From positions 62,001 to 126,000 of the forward strand of contig JAXMKZ010000011.1 of assembly GCA_034370385.1 (NCBI GenBank): DNA of 64,000 nt. Direction: 5' to 3'. Every line of letters begins with the position of its first letter. Positions within the stretch are counted from its first letter, which is position 1. Below are positions 32,424 through 41,474 of this stretch, in pieces. A program made the position numbers and the translations under genes. Origin of the DNA: Coriobacteriia bacterium (GTDB lineage Bacteria > Actinomycetota > Coriobacteriia > Anaerosomatales > PHET01). The notes beneath the pieces are model-generated. The model ran no database searches, had not been told where the DNA came from, and saw only the letters and a program-made list of their open reading frames with translations.

Positions 32424-32996
32424 CTAGTACGGCGCGTAGACGACGGCAAGGATGCGCGCAGGCGCAGGCGACGCTCCGCGCACCTGGTGAGGCACGATCG
32501 AGTCGTAGTAGATCGAATCGCCCACGGACAACGTGTGGACGTCCGTGCCGTACTCGATCTCAATCGACCCCTCCAAGACAAAGATGAACTCCTCGCCCTC
32601 GTGAGATGAGAGCTCGCGTTCAGTTGCCGGATTCACCGCTATCATGAACGGTTCCATGTGGCGAGACGCCTTGCCCTCGGCGAGCGAGAAGAAATCGAGC
32701 GTCCCCCCGCCGCTTCCGGTCTCGAGATCCTTCACGCGCGCGGCGGAAGTAGCCGTGTCCTTCCACGTGATCACCGGGCCGACCTGGGTGTCGTCGTCGA
32801 CGAGGGCGCCGAGCCGCACGCCGAGGGCTCGCGTGATCTTGATGAGTGGGGCCAGTGACGGTGCGATATCGCCTGCTTCAAGCTGCTCGATGACGACTGG
32901 GTCGCAGTCGCAACGCTCGGCGAGCTCCGGGATCGAAAGATCCCGTGATTGGCGAAGCGTGGTGATCTTGGCGCCGATGCGGCTGGTCTCGGCCAT
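32424..32996 (-). CDS. XRE-family regulator with C-terminal cupin domain
   Basis: This 190-residue protein has a helix-turn-helix at residues 8-65 (ITTLRQSRDLSIPELAERCDCDPVVIEQLEAGDIAPSLAPLIKITRAL) and a cupin sensor domain at 110-188 (ELSSHEGEEFIFVLEGSIEIEY, DSIYYDSIVPHQV). This is the PuuR/MerR-like XRE-cupin type that senses small metabolites. The start is the ATG before GAETSRIG (MAETSRI). No operon partner is close by. Confidence 0.85.
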   Translation of the reverse strand: MAETSRIGAKITTLRQSRDLSIPELAERCDCDPVVIEQLEAGDIAPSLAPLIKITRALGVRLGALVDDDTQVGPVITWKDTATSAARVKDLETGSGGGTLDFFSLAEGKASRHMEPFMIAVNPATERELSSHEGEEFIFVLEGSIEIEYGTDVHTLSVGDSIYYDSIVPHQVRGASPAPARILAVVYAPY

Positions 32997-33151
32997 GCGT
33001 GCTCCCCTGTCGTGATGTCCGAACGGTCCTACGAGCGCCTGCTCGGCGCAACATTTTGATGATACGGCAACCGGCCTGCTACGGCAGTCCCTTTCGCCAG
33101 GCATATGCGCTACCGTGGGGAACGCATATGACCCACCCACGGAGGTGCCGC

Positions 33152-35527
33152 ATGTACCGAAACGTCCGCCTGCTTGCCGTCGTAGCCGCGCTGACCCTGG
33201 GACTCGCATTGGCGACGTCTGCCGTCGCAGCGCCCACCGAACCCGCGATCGGGCTCACCACTCTGCGTGCCGAGCTGGCGGCGGCGCCGGGCGGCGTGCT
33301 TCCGGGCTACTTCAAGACCGTGCTACGAGGCTCGGCAATCGAGCGGATTCCCGTGGATGTTCTCGCCGTCACCGGCGGCCCCACCGACGACCTCGATCCC
33401 GATGCGGCGCTCGTGCTGTTCGAGGCGAAGGGCCCGGTCATCGACCGCTTGGGCGGCATCGCTGCCGGCATGAGCGGCAGCCCGGTGTACGTGAACATCC
33501 GTGGCACCGACCTCTTGCTGGGCGCTCTGGCCTACGGCGAGACGTTCACCAAGGGCGGTTCGGGTCTGGCCACGCCGATCGAGGCGATGTCCGCGGTCGA
33601 GGCGCTTCCCGCCTCGGCCATGCTGCCGCTGTCGGCCCCGGTCATGACCTCAGCCGGGATGCGCGACCGCGTCGTCATCGGCGGTAGTGCGGCCGAATCC
33701 GCCCTGAGCGCTGCGACCGGGGGTGTGGCCGTCCAGCCCCTCGCCTCGCTCTATATCGGCGGCATAAGCCCCAAGTCCGCACCCTACAAGACGTTCGCCG
33801 CGAAGGCCGAAAAGGCCGGCCTCAACGTCGTTCCCCTTGCCGCAGAGCTCGGCACCGGCAGCGAGCGCTTCACTACCCCGTTTGTTCCGGGTGCGGCCGT
33901 GGCCGCGCTAGCGTCGCGCGGAGACCTCTGGGTCGGCGGCATCGGAACCGTGACCTACGTGAATGGCGCGAACCTGATGGCCTTCGGTCACCCGCTGACC
34001 GGAGAGGGGCCGACGTCGCTCTATCTTCACAACGCGTGGGTGGACGGCATGTGGCCAAGCATCGCGTTCCCCCACAAGCTCGGGACGCCTGGCTCACTGC
34101 GCGGAACGATCACGCAGGATCGGGCGGCCGGCATCCTGGGGGTCACTCCCAACGCCCCGGCCGAGGTAGTGGTAACGAGCGTGGCCAAGCGCTCGGAGAC
34201 CGGTGTGAGCGATACCTCGCGGGTGGCTCTCACCTCCTACATCGCCAACTCGCCTTCACCTCTGTGGCAGGGCATCGTTCCCTTTGCGGCCACGGTCGCA
34301 CCGGTCAGTGTCTACAGTGCACCCGTTGCTGCGGGTAGCGCACTGACCACGACGACCGTCGTGGTGACCAACGGTGCCGAGACGTTCGTCGTGATGCGTG
34401 CCAACGCCCATGACGATGCGTTCTCTGTTCCGAACGCTTGCGCCAGCGATGTTGCGTTCATCACGGGATCGATTGCCGCCTTTGCCGCCACCGGCGCGGA
34501 GCCGGCCCGCATCGTCAGCGTTGAGATGACCTCGTCAATCAGCGCCGCCCGCAATGCAGCGCGCGTGGTCGACGTGTCGGTACCGGGCGGGCTCAAGATC
34601 GGCGACAACACCGTTCGCGTGGGCCTTCGCCAGACGGGAATGGCGGCAACTCGGACCGTCGAGGTCACGCTCACGGTTCCCGAGGGGACCCCGCTCGATG
34701 GCAAGCTGACGGCCTCCGGACCGGCCATGGGTGGCCAGGACGGCGGCGACGCTCCTGAGGCCGCCCCTGACCCTCGCTTCCTCGCCGAGCTCGTGGAGGT
34801 GCTCGTGAAGACCGCCTCGAATGACGAGCTGACCGTTTCGTACGTGTCAGGCGAGGAATCGGCGCAGGATCCCTTCGGGAAGGGGTTCGACGCTGAGCCG
34901 ATCACCGCCACTTCGCGGCTCGGTCTCGTGGTGAGCGGCACCGTCAGTAAGCAGGCGAGCGCAATCGAGTTGACGGTCTACCCCGCAAGCCCTCTGACAG
35001 GCGAGTCCGCCAAGTTCTGGGGTCGCGTGGAGGGTGGCGAAGTCGGCACCGTCGAGGTCTGGGCCCGCTCGTACGGTGAGACCGTGGAGCGGTTGGTTGC
35101 GACCGCGACGGTCTACGGCGTCAACGACGCTGGCCAGTTCACGGGTGAGCTTCCTCCGTTCGCCTCCAACACGCGACTGCGCGCCGTGTACTCGGGAAGT
35201 TCGGACTCGCTCGGCTCGGAGGTGGCGCGCACCATCTCCGTGCGTTCACGCGTAGGTCTGACCGCCAGCACGCTGTCCCCGCGGCCCGGCGCGCCGATCA
35301 CCCTGATCGGCACCGTGTCACCGCGCACCTTCGGCGGGTCGGTCGTGTTCGAACGATTCGACGGGCGCACCTGGCGGCGCATCGCCACCGTCGCCGCACC
35401 CTCGGGTCGTGCGACGGCACGATTCACCCCGCCACCGACCGGGGCCACGCGCGTCAGGGCCCGCACCATCGGCTCGGCCTCGAACGCGATGGGCACGTCC
35501 CGCACGCTGACCGTGCGGGTGCGCTGA
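33152..35527 (+). CDS. Secreted SpoIVB-S55-like serine peptidase domain protein with Ig-like repeats
   Basis: This 791-residue protein starts at an ATG 6 bases after GGAGG and has a signal peptide (cut near 27). GGIAAGMSGSPVYV (S108/S110) matches the nucleophile motif of SpoIVB peptidase S55, followed by GALAYGETF and GLATPIEAM. A second S55-type motif, AFGHPLTGEG (H near 278), comes later, an order opposite to SpoIVB itself. Two Ig-like domains (residues ~610-790) end in TLTVRVR. It is probably a surface or secreted protease or scaffold; activity should be shown, not assumed. Confidence 0.75.
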   Translation: MYRNVRLLAVVAALTLGLALATSAVAAPTEPAIGLTTLRAELAAAPGGVLPGYFKTVLRGSAIERIPVDVLAVTGGPTDDLDPDAALVLFEAKGPVIDRLGGIAAGMSGSPVYVNIRGTDLLLGALAYGETFTKGGSGLATPIEAMSAVEALPASAMLPLSAPVMTSAGMRDRVVIGGSAAESALSAATGGVAVQPLASLYIGGISPKSAPYKTFAAKAEKAGLNVVPLAAELGTGSERFTTPFVPGAAVAALASRGDLWVGGIGTVTYVNGANLMAFGHPLTGEGPTSLYLHNAWVDGMWPSIAFPHKLGTPGSLRGTITQDRAAGILGVTPNAPAEVVVTSVAKRSETGVSDTSRVALTSYIANSPSPLWQGIVPFAATVAPVSVYSAPVAAGSALTTTTVVVTNGAETFVVMRANAHDDAFSVPNACASDVAFITGSIAAFAATGAEPARIVSVEMTSSISAARNAARVVDVSVPGGLKIGDNTVRVGLRQTGMAATRTVEVTLTVPEGTPLDGKLTASGPAMGGQDGGDAPEAAPDPRFLAELVEVLVKTASNDELTVSYVSGEESAQDPFGKGFDAEPITATSRLGLVVSGTVSKQASAIELTVYPASPLTGESAKFWGRVEGGEVGTVEVWARSYGETVERLVATATVYGVNDAGQFTGELPPFASNTRLRAVYSGSSDSLGSEVARTISVRSRVGLTASTLSPRPGAPITLIGTVSPRTFGGSVVFERFDGRTWRRIATVAAPSGRATARFTPPPTGATRVRARTIGSASNAMGTSRTLTVRVR

Positions 35528-35600
35528 GTAGGAGTACGATAGCCTAGGAGAGCAACGCGAGGGATGGCGAGCGCCCGCTCGATCAGACGCGGAGGACCCG

Positions 35601-36425
35601 ATGAACAAGCATGCAAGCAACGGCGATGAGGCTGCACCGAAGAAGACCAAGCTCGATCGCAAGTTCTACGATGACGAGCTGTTTCGCCTGCAGAACGAAC
35701 TCGTGAAGCTCCAAGAGTGGGTACGGTTGAAGGGCCTGAAGGTCGTCGTGCTCTTCGAAGGCCGCGATGCTGCAGGCAAGGGCGGCGTCATCAAGCGCAT
35801 CACCGAACCGCTCAACCCCCGCATCGCGCGCGTGGTCGCCCTCCCCGCACCGAGCTCTCGCGAACAGACACAGTGGTACTTCCAGCGCTACGTCGAGCAG
35901 CTGCCCGCCGCTGGCGAGATCGTCATCCTCGACCGATCCTGGTACAACCGGGCTGGCGTCGAACGGGTCATGGGCTTCTGCACCGAGGAGCAGGCCTTGG
36001 AGTTCTTCCGCGATGCACCGGAGTTCGAGCGCATGCTCATGCGCTCGGGAGTGATGCTCGTGAAGTACTGGTTCAGCGTGGCCGATGACGAGCAGGACCG
36101 CCGCTTCCAAGATCGGATCAACGATCCGATGAAGTCATGGAAGCTTTCCGACATGGACATCGAAGGCCGTGACCGCTGGGAGGAGTACTCCCGCGCCAAG
36201 GATGAGATGTTCAAGTACACCGATACGAAGGACTCACCGTGGTGGGTCGTCAACGGAGATGACAAGAAGCGCGCGCGGCTCAACTGCATCCGCCACCTGC
36301 TGTCGCTCATCCCCTACGAGGAGATCGAGCACAAGCCCTTCAAGTTGCCGCCGCGCAAGCCGGCCAGCAAGGGCTACGTCCGGCCTCCGATCGACTCGCA
36401 GACCTTCGTGCCGGAAGCGTACTAA
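35601..36425 (+). CDS. ppk2: Polyphosphate kinase 2
   Basis: This 274-residue cytosolic protein has the PPK2 core: Walker A FEGRDAAGKGG near 52, then RITEPLNPR, the lid segment SSREQTQWYFQRYVEQLP, and Walker B with ILDRSWYNRAGVERVMGFC. Length and motifs fit single-domain PPK2, which phosphorylates nucleoside diphosphates using polyphosphate. The ATG follows CGGAGGACCCG. It stands alone between the S55 protein and a convergent L,D-transpeptidase. Confidence 0.93.
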   Translation: MNKHASNGDEAAPKKTKLDRKFYDDELFRLQNELVKLQEWVRLKGLKVVVLFEGRDAAGKGGVIKRITEPLNPRIARVVALPAPSSREQTQWYFQRYVEQLPAAGEIVILDRSWYNRAGVERVMGFCTEEQALEFFRDAPEFERMLMRSGVMLVKYWFSVADDEQDRRFQDRINDPMKSWKLSDMDIEGRDRWEEYSRAKDEMFKYTDTKDSPWWVVNGDDKKRARLNCIRHLLSLIPYEEIEHKPFKLPPRKPASKGYVRPPIDSQTFVPEAY

Positions 36426-36464
36426 GCTCCCGCGCTACCGCCTCGGAATCGCGCCGCTGCCCCG

Positions 36465-37466
36465 CTACTTGACGATGTAGACGGTGGTGCCCACCGGTAC
36501 AAGCGGATAGAGCGCCTCGACTTCCTCGCGCAGCATGCGCATGCACCCGTGGCTGGCCGCCGTGCCAATCGAGTAGCGCTTCGACGTGCCATGAATGCGG
36601 ATTCCCGGGCTGTTCAGGTACAGCGCCCGCGTACCCAACGGGTTCGACGGGCCCGGTCCGATGTAGGCGGGCATGCCGGCACCCCAACCGCTGGGTGCCG
36701 GGTTGGTCCACGACGGGTTCTTCACTTTGCCGATGATCTTGAACGTGCCACGCGGAGTGGGGTGGTCCGACGTTCCCACGGCGACCCGGAAGGTTCTCTC
36801 AAGCCGCCCGTTCTTGTACAGCCACAAGCGGCGCTCGGATACATCCACGAGCAGCACCTTGCCGAGGTTGGCCTTGGTCACGCTGGGGCGGGTCGCGATC
36901 ACGCGCAGGGCCACCGGCGAGAAGGTCGTCTCAGCGGAAGCGGCAAGCGAGGAGACCACGATGCTCCGCACGCCGCTGTACGCCCGGGTGCGGTCGAGCT
37001 TGCGGCCGATGACGTAGGGCGTACTCGTGACGCGCGAGTTCTTGAGAATGTAGCGAGAGCTGGACGCCTTGCGGTCGACCGCCTTGGCGGCAACGGTATC
37101 AACCCAGCGCCTGACGAGCGATGTGCTCACGAAGTAGGCGGGTGCGATCTCGAAGCCGACGGTCGTGGTCGGCTCGTAGGCGACCGCAAGCATGCGCTCG
37201 ACATCGGTCTTGAACATGCCTGCAGGGGCAAGTCTGAGCGTCTTACCGGCAGCCGTGAACGTCAGCGGCATGCGCGTCGCGGCGGGGGTGACGCTTGCGA
37301 TGAGCGCTCGAGCGGCGGCGGGCTCAAGACCCTTGAGCGAGTACCCGGAGACCGTACAGTCATGGGGAACCGGACCGGTGACGACAGCCGCGAATGCAGG
37401 TACTGCGGACAGCGCCAAGGCGACGGTCAGCGCGACGACCGTGATTCGGGCGAGCTTGAGCTTCAT
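36465..37466 (-). CDS. L,D-transpeptidase (YkuD) with N-terminal extracellular domain
   Basis: This 333-residue secreted protein has a signal peptide (LARITVVALTVALALSAVPAFA). A ~200-residue N-terminal region resembles PG-binding/VanW-like domains. A C-terminal YkuD domain follows from LLVDVSERRLWLYKNGRLERTF to the catalytic motif SHGCMRM (Cys nucleophile), with HGTSKRYSIGTAASHGC intact. It cross-links peptidoglycan by 3-3 bonds or anchors proteins. The ATG at 37466 has GGGGA at good spacing; a second ATG four codons earlier is possible. Confidence 0.9.
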   Translation of the reverse strand: MKLKLARITVVALTVALALSAVPAFAAVVTGPVPHDCTVSGYSLKGLEPAAARALIASVTPAATRMPLTFTAAGKTLRLAPAGMFKTDVERMLAVAYEPTTTVGFEIAPAYFVSTSLVRRWVDTVAAKAVDRKASSSRYILKNSRVTSTPYVIGRKLDRTRAYSGVRSIVVSSLAASAETTFSPVALRVIATRPSVTKANLGKVLLVDVSERRLWLYKNGRLERTFRVAVGTSDHPTPRGTFKIIGKVKNPSWTNPAPSGWGAGMPAYIGPGPSNPLGTRALYLNSPGIRIHGTSKRYSIGTAASHGCMRMLREEVEALYPLVPVGTTVYIVK

Positions 37467-37656
37467 TCGATTCCCCATGCCTGTTGTGTCTACGGTTCGG
37501 ACGGAGTATACGGACCTCGACGCTCAGAACGCCAGCGCCTTACGCAAGAGACCCTCCGCACCTGCAACAACAAAATGTATGCCGCGGACGTTCAAATCGG
37601 GAAACGGGTTCCAGAGCCGCCCCCGCCGCTCGGCGCGGCCCCGATCCTCCACCCGC

Positions 37657-38106
37657 CTACTCCGGTGCGTCCATCAGCCGAACGAGCTGATCGACGAAGT
37701 ACTCGCGGTCCTCGTCCGTGAACGGCGCAGGGCCCTTGTGCCGCCCGCCTGCACGCCTCAGCTTGGCCTGTTCGTGACGAACCTCAAGCTCAGCGTCGAT
37801 GGTGGCAAGGTAGTAGATGCGCCCACGGACTCCTATGGCTCGCGCGCCCCGCCCCAGCACCATCGCGGCCAGGCCGATATCCTGCGTGACGACCACGTCC
37901 CCGGGCTCAAGGCGCTCGATGATGGCGAAGTCGGCCGCGTCGCTACCCCCACTGACCTGGATCGCCTCGACGCCCGAGCGCGACGCGTACCGCTCGAGAT
38001 TCTGGGTCGCATTCGCGACGAGCAGCACCGAGCGACCGCGCTCGCGGGCAGTCGCAATCGCCTCGCGGGTCACGGGGCACGCATCGGCATCGATGATGAG
38101 TCTCAT
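37657..38106 (-). CDS. YaiI/YqxD (DUF188) family protein
   Basis: This 149-residue protein starts RLIIDADACPVTREAI, the family hallmark, and has VSGGSDAADFAIIERLEPGDVVVTQDIGLAAMVL and the ending RRAGGRHKGPAPFTDEDREYF. The fold is PIN/NYN-like, with conserved aspartates suggesting nuclease activity, but the function is unproven. Its ATG overlaps the stop of the cysteine-cluster gene (ATGA), so the two are coupled. Confidence 0.92.
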   Translation of the reverse strand: MRLIIDADACPVTREAIATARERGRSVLLVANATQNLERYASRSGVEAIQVSGGSDAADFAIIERLEPGDVVVTQDIGLAAMVLGRGARAIGVRGRIYYLATIDAELEVRHEQAKLRRAGGRHKGPAPFTDEDREYFVDQLVRLMDAPE

Positions 38107-38504
38107 CCCGCCCTCTCCCACAGCTCGCACACGTACTCCCGGCACAGCGGGGCACGCGCCTCGCGGGGCAGCAGGCACCCGGTCTCCGGATGGCAGAACT
38201 GGCACTTGCGCACATCGATCCACGAGGGCAGTGTCGCCCGATAGGCCTCGCCCTCCGCCGTCGGAAGATGACTCAGGCGAGGGTCGTGGAGCGGTGCGAT
38301 GCCGTGGTCACCGGGCGCATGCTCGCCGGACGCGCATTCTAGGAGCGCTCCACACTCGATGAACCGCGCGAGCCACTCGTCGATGTAAGCGGGCAGCCAG
38401 TCGCCGCCAATGTAAGCGCCATTCTCATCGTGGGCCAGGTACAGGCAGCAGCACAGCCCCCCGCACTGGTTGCACAGATCGAAGTCCTCGCCGCTTCCCG
38501 CCAC
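38103..38504 (-). CDS. YkgJ-like cysteine-cluster protein
   Basis: The start is taken at the GTG 7 bases after the PAS gene stop; upstream codons lie inside that gene. The 133-residue product has clustered cysteines: LCNQCGGLCCCLYLAH at the start, then FIECGALLEC, RKCQFCHPETGCLL and PLCREYVC. These resemble the YkgJ/UPF0153 zinc- or iron-sulfur-binding family. Role unknown; it could carry an iron-sulfur cluster. It is in the PAS-GGDEF operon. Confidence 0.75.
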   Translation of the reverse strand: MAGSGEDFDLCNQCGGLCCCLYLAHDENGAYIGGDWLPAYIDEWLARFIECGALLECASGEHAPGDHGIAPLHDPRLSHLPTAEGEAYRATLPSWIDVRKCQFCHPETGCLLPREARAPLCREYVCELWERAG

Positions 38505-38511
38505 TACTGCA

Positions 38512-39261
38512 CTACCCCTCACGCGTGACGCAGACGTCATACATGAGTGACTGGGTGGCCAACTCGCCCTCCCAGTGAACGCGCGTGGTGGCAGCGGTGG
38601 TCTCAAGGAGGCTGCCATCCGCGCGGATCAGCGTCACAGGCGCCGCGGGAAACGCCGCGCCCGTCATCAGCACCTCCCGACGCGCGTTGCGTACGGCCTT
38701 GCGCTGTGGCTCAACGATGAACTCATACATGGTGCGACCGATCAGGGCTTGCGCGGAGTCCAGCCCCAAACCGCAGGCGATCGCCTGGTTCGCGTAGACG
38801 ATGTCGTCTCCAGACACCACCACAACCCCACTTGGCATCGACTCGAGCAGGAGGCGATAGCGCTCCTCGCTCTCGGTAAGCTTCAAGAACAGAGACTCGC
38901 GTTCCGAGACGTCCGTGACGATGCTGAGCATCCCGAGCTGGCCCTCGTAGATCATGGGCATGGACGACACCTGAGCCGCCGCGAACTGCCCGTCGCGTTT
39001 GCGCAGCTGGTAGGTGACGGGTGGGGGACTCTGTCCGAGGGCGACCTTCGCCAGATCCGCAAGCGCAGTGGACGCCTGCGGGAGCTGAATGTAGTCGAGG
39101 ATGCTGCTGCCGAGGATCTCGTCAGGGCGTGTCGCGCCAGCCATGTGGACGAGGCGCATGTTCGCCCACAGAATCTTCGCCGTGACCGGGTTGGCAACCA
39201 GCGCGGGAACCGGCAGCTTGTCGAGGATTCTGAGGACGGGCTTCTCGGGGTCGCGGGTCAC
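38512..39261 (-). CDS. Two-PAS-domain sensor protein without output domain
   Basis: The GTG start follows AAGGAAG. Two PAS domains are present: residues ~10-125 (LDKLPVPALVANPVTAKILWANMRLV) and ~135-249 (RYRLLLESMPSGVVVVSGDDIVYANQAIACGLG). A PAC-like segment reads VSSMPMIYEGQLGMLSIVTDVSERE. No kinase, GGDEF or HTH domain follows, so it is a stand-alone sensor that presumably signals through the GGDEF protein encoded 37 bases upstream. Confidence 0.75.
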   Translation of the reverse strand: MTRDPEKPVLRILDKLPVPALVANPVTAKILWANMRLVHMAGATRPDEILGSSILDYIQLPQASTALADLAKVALGQSPPPVTYQLRKRDGQFAAAQVSSMPMIYEGQLGMLSIVTDVSERESLFLKLTESEERYRLLLESMPSGVVVVSGDDIVYANQAIACGLGLDSAQALIGRTMYEFIVEPQRKAVRNARREVLMTGAAFPAAPVTLIRADGSLLETTAATTRVHWEGELATQSLMYDVCVTREG

Positions 39262-39298
39262 GCGCTTCCTTTCGTGAAGAGGTGCAGGAGACAGTCTA

Positions 39299-40585
39299 CT
39301 ACCCGTCTGACGCGTCGTCGGCACAGACCCGGTTTCGTCCCGCGTCTTTCGCCCGGTAGAGCGCCGCGTCGGCACGAGCAGTGACGCTCTCGACCATCTC
39401 CTCGGTGCCCGCTATCGCCGCACCGATGCTCACCGTGATGCTGAAGCTCGCCTCGCCGCACGTCATCGTGGCAGCCTCGACGGACTCACGCACGCGCTCG
39501 GCAACGAGCATGAGTGCAGCGCGGTCTGTCTCCGGGACGATTGCGAGAAACTCCTCGCCTCCCGTGCGACCCACGTAGTCGTAGCCGCGTACGCTTGCGG
39601 TGAGGAGCCGCGCCACTTCGACGAGGACTTCGTCCCCGCACGCATGTCCACGCATGTCGTTGACGCGCTTGAAGTGATCGATGTCGATGGCCAGCACTCC
39701 ATATGCATGACCCGTGCGCGCCGCACGCTCGTGCTCCAGGGCGAGACGAGCAAGGATCGTGCGGCGATTCGCCAGTCCGGTCAGCGTGTCGGTAGTCGCG
39801 AGGCGGCTCAACTCCTCCTCGGCCTCTTCGAGTTGCCGAGTGGTGCGGCGAGTGCTCGCATCCACGAATCCCAAGAATGCCGCGCCGCCCGCAAGCACCA
39901 GCACCCCAAGCCAGATCGCGTCCCGGCGTCGGCGCTCGTCGATGCCGGCCAGCGGCACGTTGACGCTTATGGCTCCCCGGACCTCGCCCACGCGGTCGCC
40001 ACGTACGGCGTGACAGCGGAGACACTCCTCTTCGGTCGTCAGGGGGACGATGTAGCGGTACACGCGGCCGCTGGCGGTGTTTATCACCGTCTCGCGAGCC
40101 TCGTGACCCGCTGCAAGGGCGCCGAGCTGCTCCCGCTCCCATGCATCGGGGCTGTTGGCCACGTTGACAGGGTCGAGGCTCGTCAAACGGAATGTCGCGC
40201 CACCCTGCTCGGCGAGGACCTCGGAGATCTCGCGCGTCATCAGCGCGGGGTTGCGCAGCGTGAGCGTCTCTCCGTCCTCCGTGAGCAGATCGGGTTCGAC
40301 GCCCAGCTCGCGCAGAATCGGGTTGGACGCTGCGCCATTGGCCGTCGACACCCACACGCCTCCGTACATGGCATTCCAGTGCCGGGTAGCCACGACCAGG
40401 TCCACCAGCGACTGCGCCTGACGGCGCACCCCGTCCATGACGCCGGCCTCAGAACTCGCGTAAACCCCCACGAACACGGCCGCACTCACGACGACACCGA
40501 GAAGGGCCAAGCGAACCGTGAGCCCGCGACGCACGATCGTGCGGGCCGCTCCATCGGTGGCCAGCACTCCGCCACGTTCTGCCAT
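39299..40585 (-). CDS. Diguanylate cyclase with heme-binding DUF3365 (Tll0287-like) sensor
   Basis: This 428-residue membrane protein has helix 1 near 22-42, an extracytoplasmic DUF3365 domain with a c-type heme motif CLRCH (near 187), and a second helix near 215-235. A short coiled coil (RQLEEAEEELSRLATTDTLTGLANRR) leads into a GGDEF domain. The active site is GGEEF and a product-inhibition site RGYD precedes it by five residues, so it should make c-di-GMP and be feedback-inhibited. The sensor probably reports redox state or gas binding. The ATG follows GGAAGG. Confidence 0.9.
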   Translation of the reverse strand: MAERGGVLATDGAARTIVRRGLTVRLALLGVVVSAAVFVGVYASSEAGVMDGVRRQAQSLVDLVVATRHWNAMYGGVWVSTANGAASNPILRELGVEPDLLTEDGETLTLRNPALMTREISEVLAEQGGATFRLTSLDPVNVANSPDAWEREQLGALAAGHEARETVINTASGRVYRYIVPLTTEEECLRCHAVRGDRVGEVRGAISVNVPLAGIDERRRRDAIWLGVLVLAGGAAFLGFVDASTRRTTRQLEEAEEELSRLATTDTLTGLANRRTILARLALEHERAARTGHAYGVLAIDIDHFKRVNDMRGHACGDEVLVEVARLLTASVRGYDYVGRTGGEEFLAIVPETDRAALMLVAERVRESVEAATMTCGEASFSITVSIGAAIAGTEEMVESVTARADAALYRAKDAGRNRVCADDASDG

Positions 40586-40783
40586 TGCTGGGCCTTCCTC
40601 GCCAGAGTGCGTCGTACGGGCGGTCTCTGTGCGCATGATACGGGCTGGGGGGCGCCGCGCGCGAACCGGCCGAGGACGTGCGTGCGGATACTCGCGTTCC
40701 GAACCGTCAAGGACGGAGTCGTCACGAAGAAGGATGACTACGACTTGTAGACAAGGTCGAGAAGTGGCGGTGCCGGAAAAGAA

Positions 40784-40810
40784 GAAAGCCGCCCATTGTG
40801 GCGGCCTTCG
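40784..40810. terminator. Terminator next to tRNA-Asp
   Basis: AAGCCGCC-CATTGT-GGCGGCCTT hairpin with flanking A and T residues, placed 10 bases beyond the 3' end of tRNA-Asp. Confidence 0.75.
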
Positions 40811-40819
40811 AAGTGTCTA

Positions 40820-40897
40820 TGGCGGGAGTGACGGGGCTCGAACCCGCGACCTCTGGCTTGACAGGCCAGCGCTCTAACCAAACTGAGCTACACCCCC
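40820..40897 (-). tRNA. tRNA-Asp (GTC), CCA encoded
   Basis: The 78-base minus-strand gene begins GGGGGTGTAGCTCAGTT. Its anticodon stem CTGGC/GCCAG encloses CTGTCAA (anticodon GTC), the T arm has GGGTTCGAGCCC, and it ends CACTCCCGCCA. The acceptor stem pairs GGGGGTG with CACTCCC with one G-T pair. No duplicated end was found nearby. Confidence 0.96.
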
Positions 40898-41027
40898 GAA
40901 AGGCGTCTGCCCTTGTAGGGACAGCGAACGGGATTCTACCGAGCGCAGGGTGGGTTGGCAATAGCGGCGCGAGAACCGGCGCCTCCGCAAGTCCGTCCGG
41001 CACCGGGCGCGCGTTGCTCTAAGCCCT

Positions 41028-41474
41028 TCACATCAGCACTTCCGCGAGGACGAATCCCTCGGCGAATGGGTTGACGAAACGGACCGGGCCCAGCACAAGC
41101 CCGTCGGCGAAGTCCTCGGACAGCACGACCGGGACTCCGGCCAAGGCGGCCGCGGCCCAGATCTGGGCGTCGTAGTAGGCGAGCTGCCAGCGGGCGCGAG
41201 CATCGACGGCCTCAAGCACCGTCTCCGCCGTCACCGGAATCACCCGGAAGCGAACTGCAACTTCGCGAACCGATCTGGCGACCGTCGGCGCCTCTCTCGC
41301 CAACTTGCGCGGGTGCGTCAGCACGTTCGCGTACTCCGACAGGACCTGAGATGAGACGGCCGCGTTGGTGTGATCCAAGCACGCCAGCAGGTGTCGCGCC
41401 GCATGATGGCGGGCGCCGGCGAGTCTGTCCGCTGCGTACACCAGCACGTTAGCGTCGACCAGAACCGCGCTCAT
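41028..41474 (-). CDS. PIN-domain toxin (VapC-like)
   Basis: This 148-residue PIN-fold protein has a start SAVLVDANVLVYAAD (first catalytic Asp), a central Glu in SSQVLSEYANVL, and the acid pair YYDAQIWAAAAL and LSEDFADG. The full acidic set implies metal-dependent RNase activity. Its ATG lies 26 bases inside the 3' end of the ribbon-helix-helix antitoxin gene, the usual translational coupling of VapBC-type modules. Confidence 0.9.
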   Translation of the reverse strand: MSAVLVDANVLVYAADRLAGARHHAARHLLACLDHTNAAVSSQVLSEYANVLTHPRKLAREAPTVARSVREVAVRFRVIPVTAETVLEAVDARARWQLAYYDAQIWAAAALAGVPVVLSEDFADGLVLGPVRFVNPFAEGFVLAEVLM

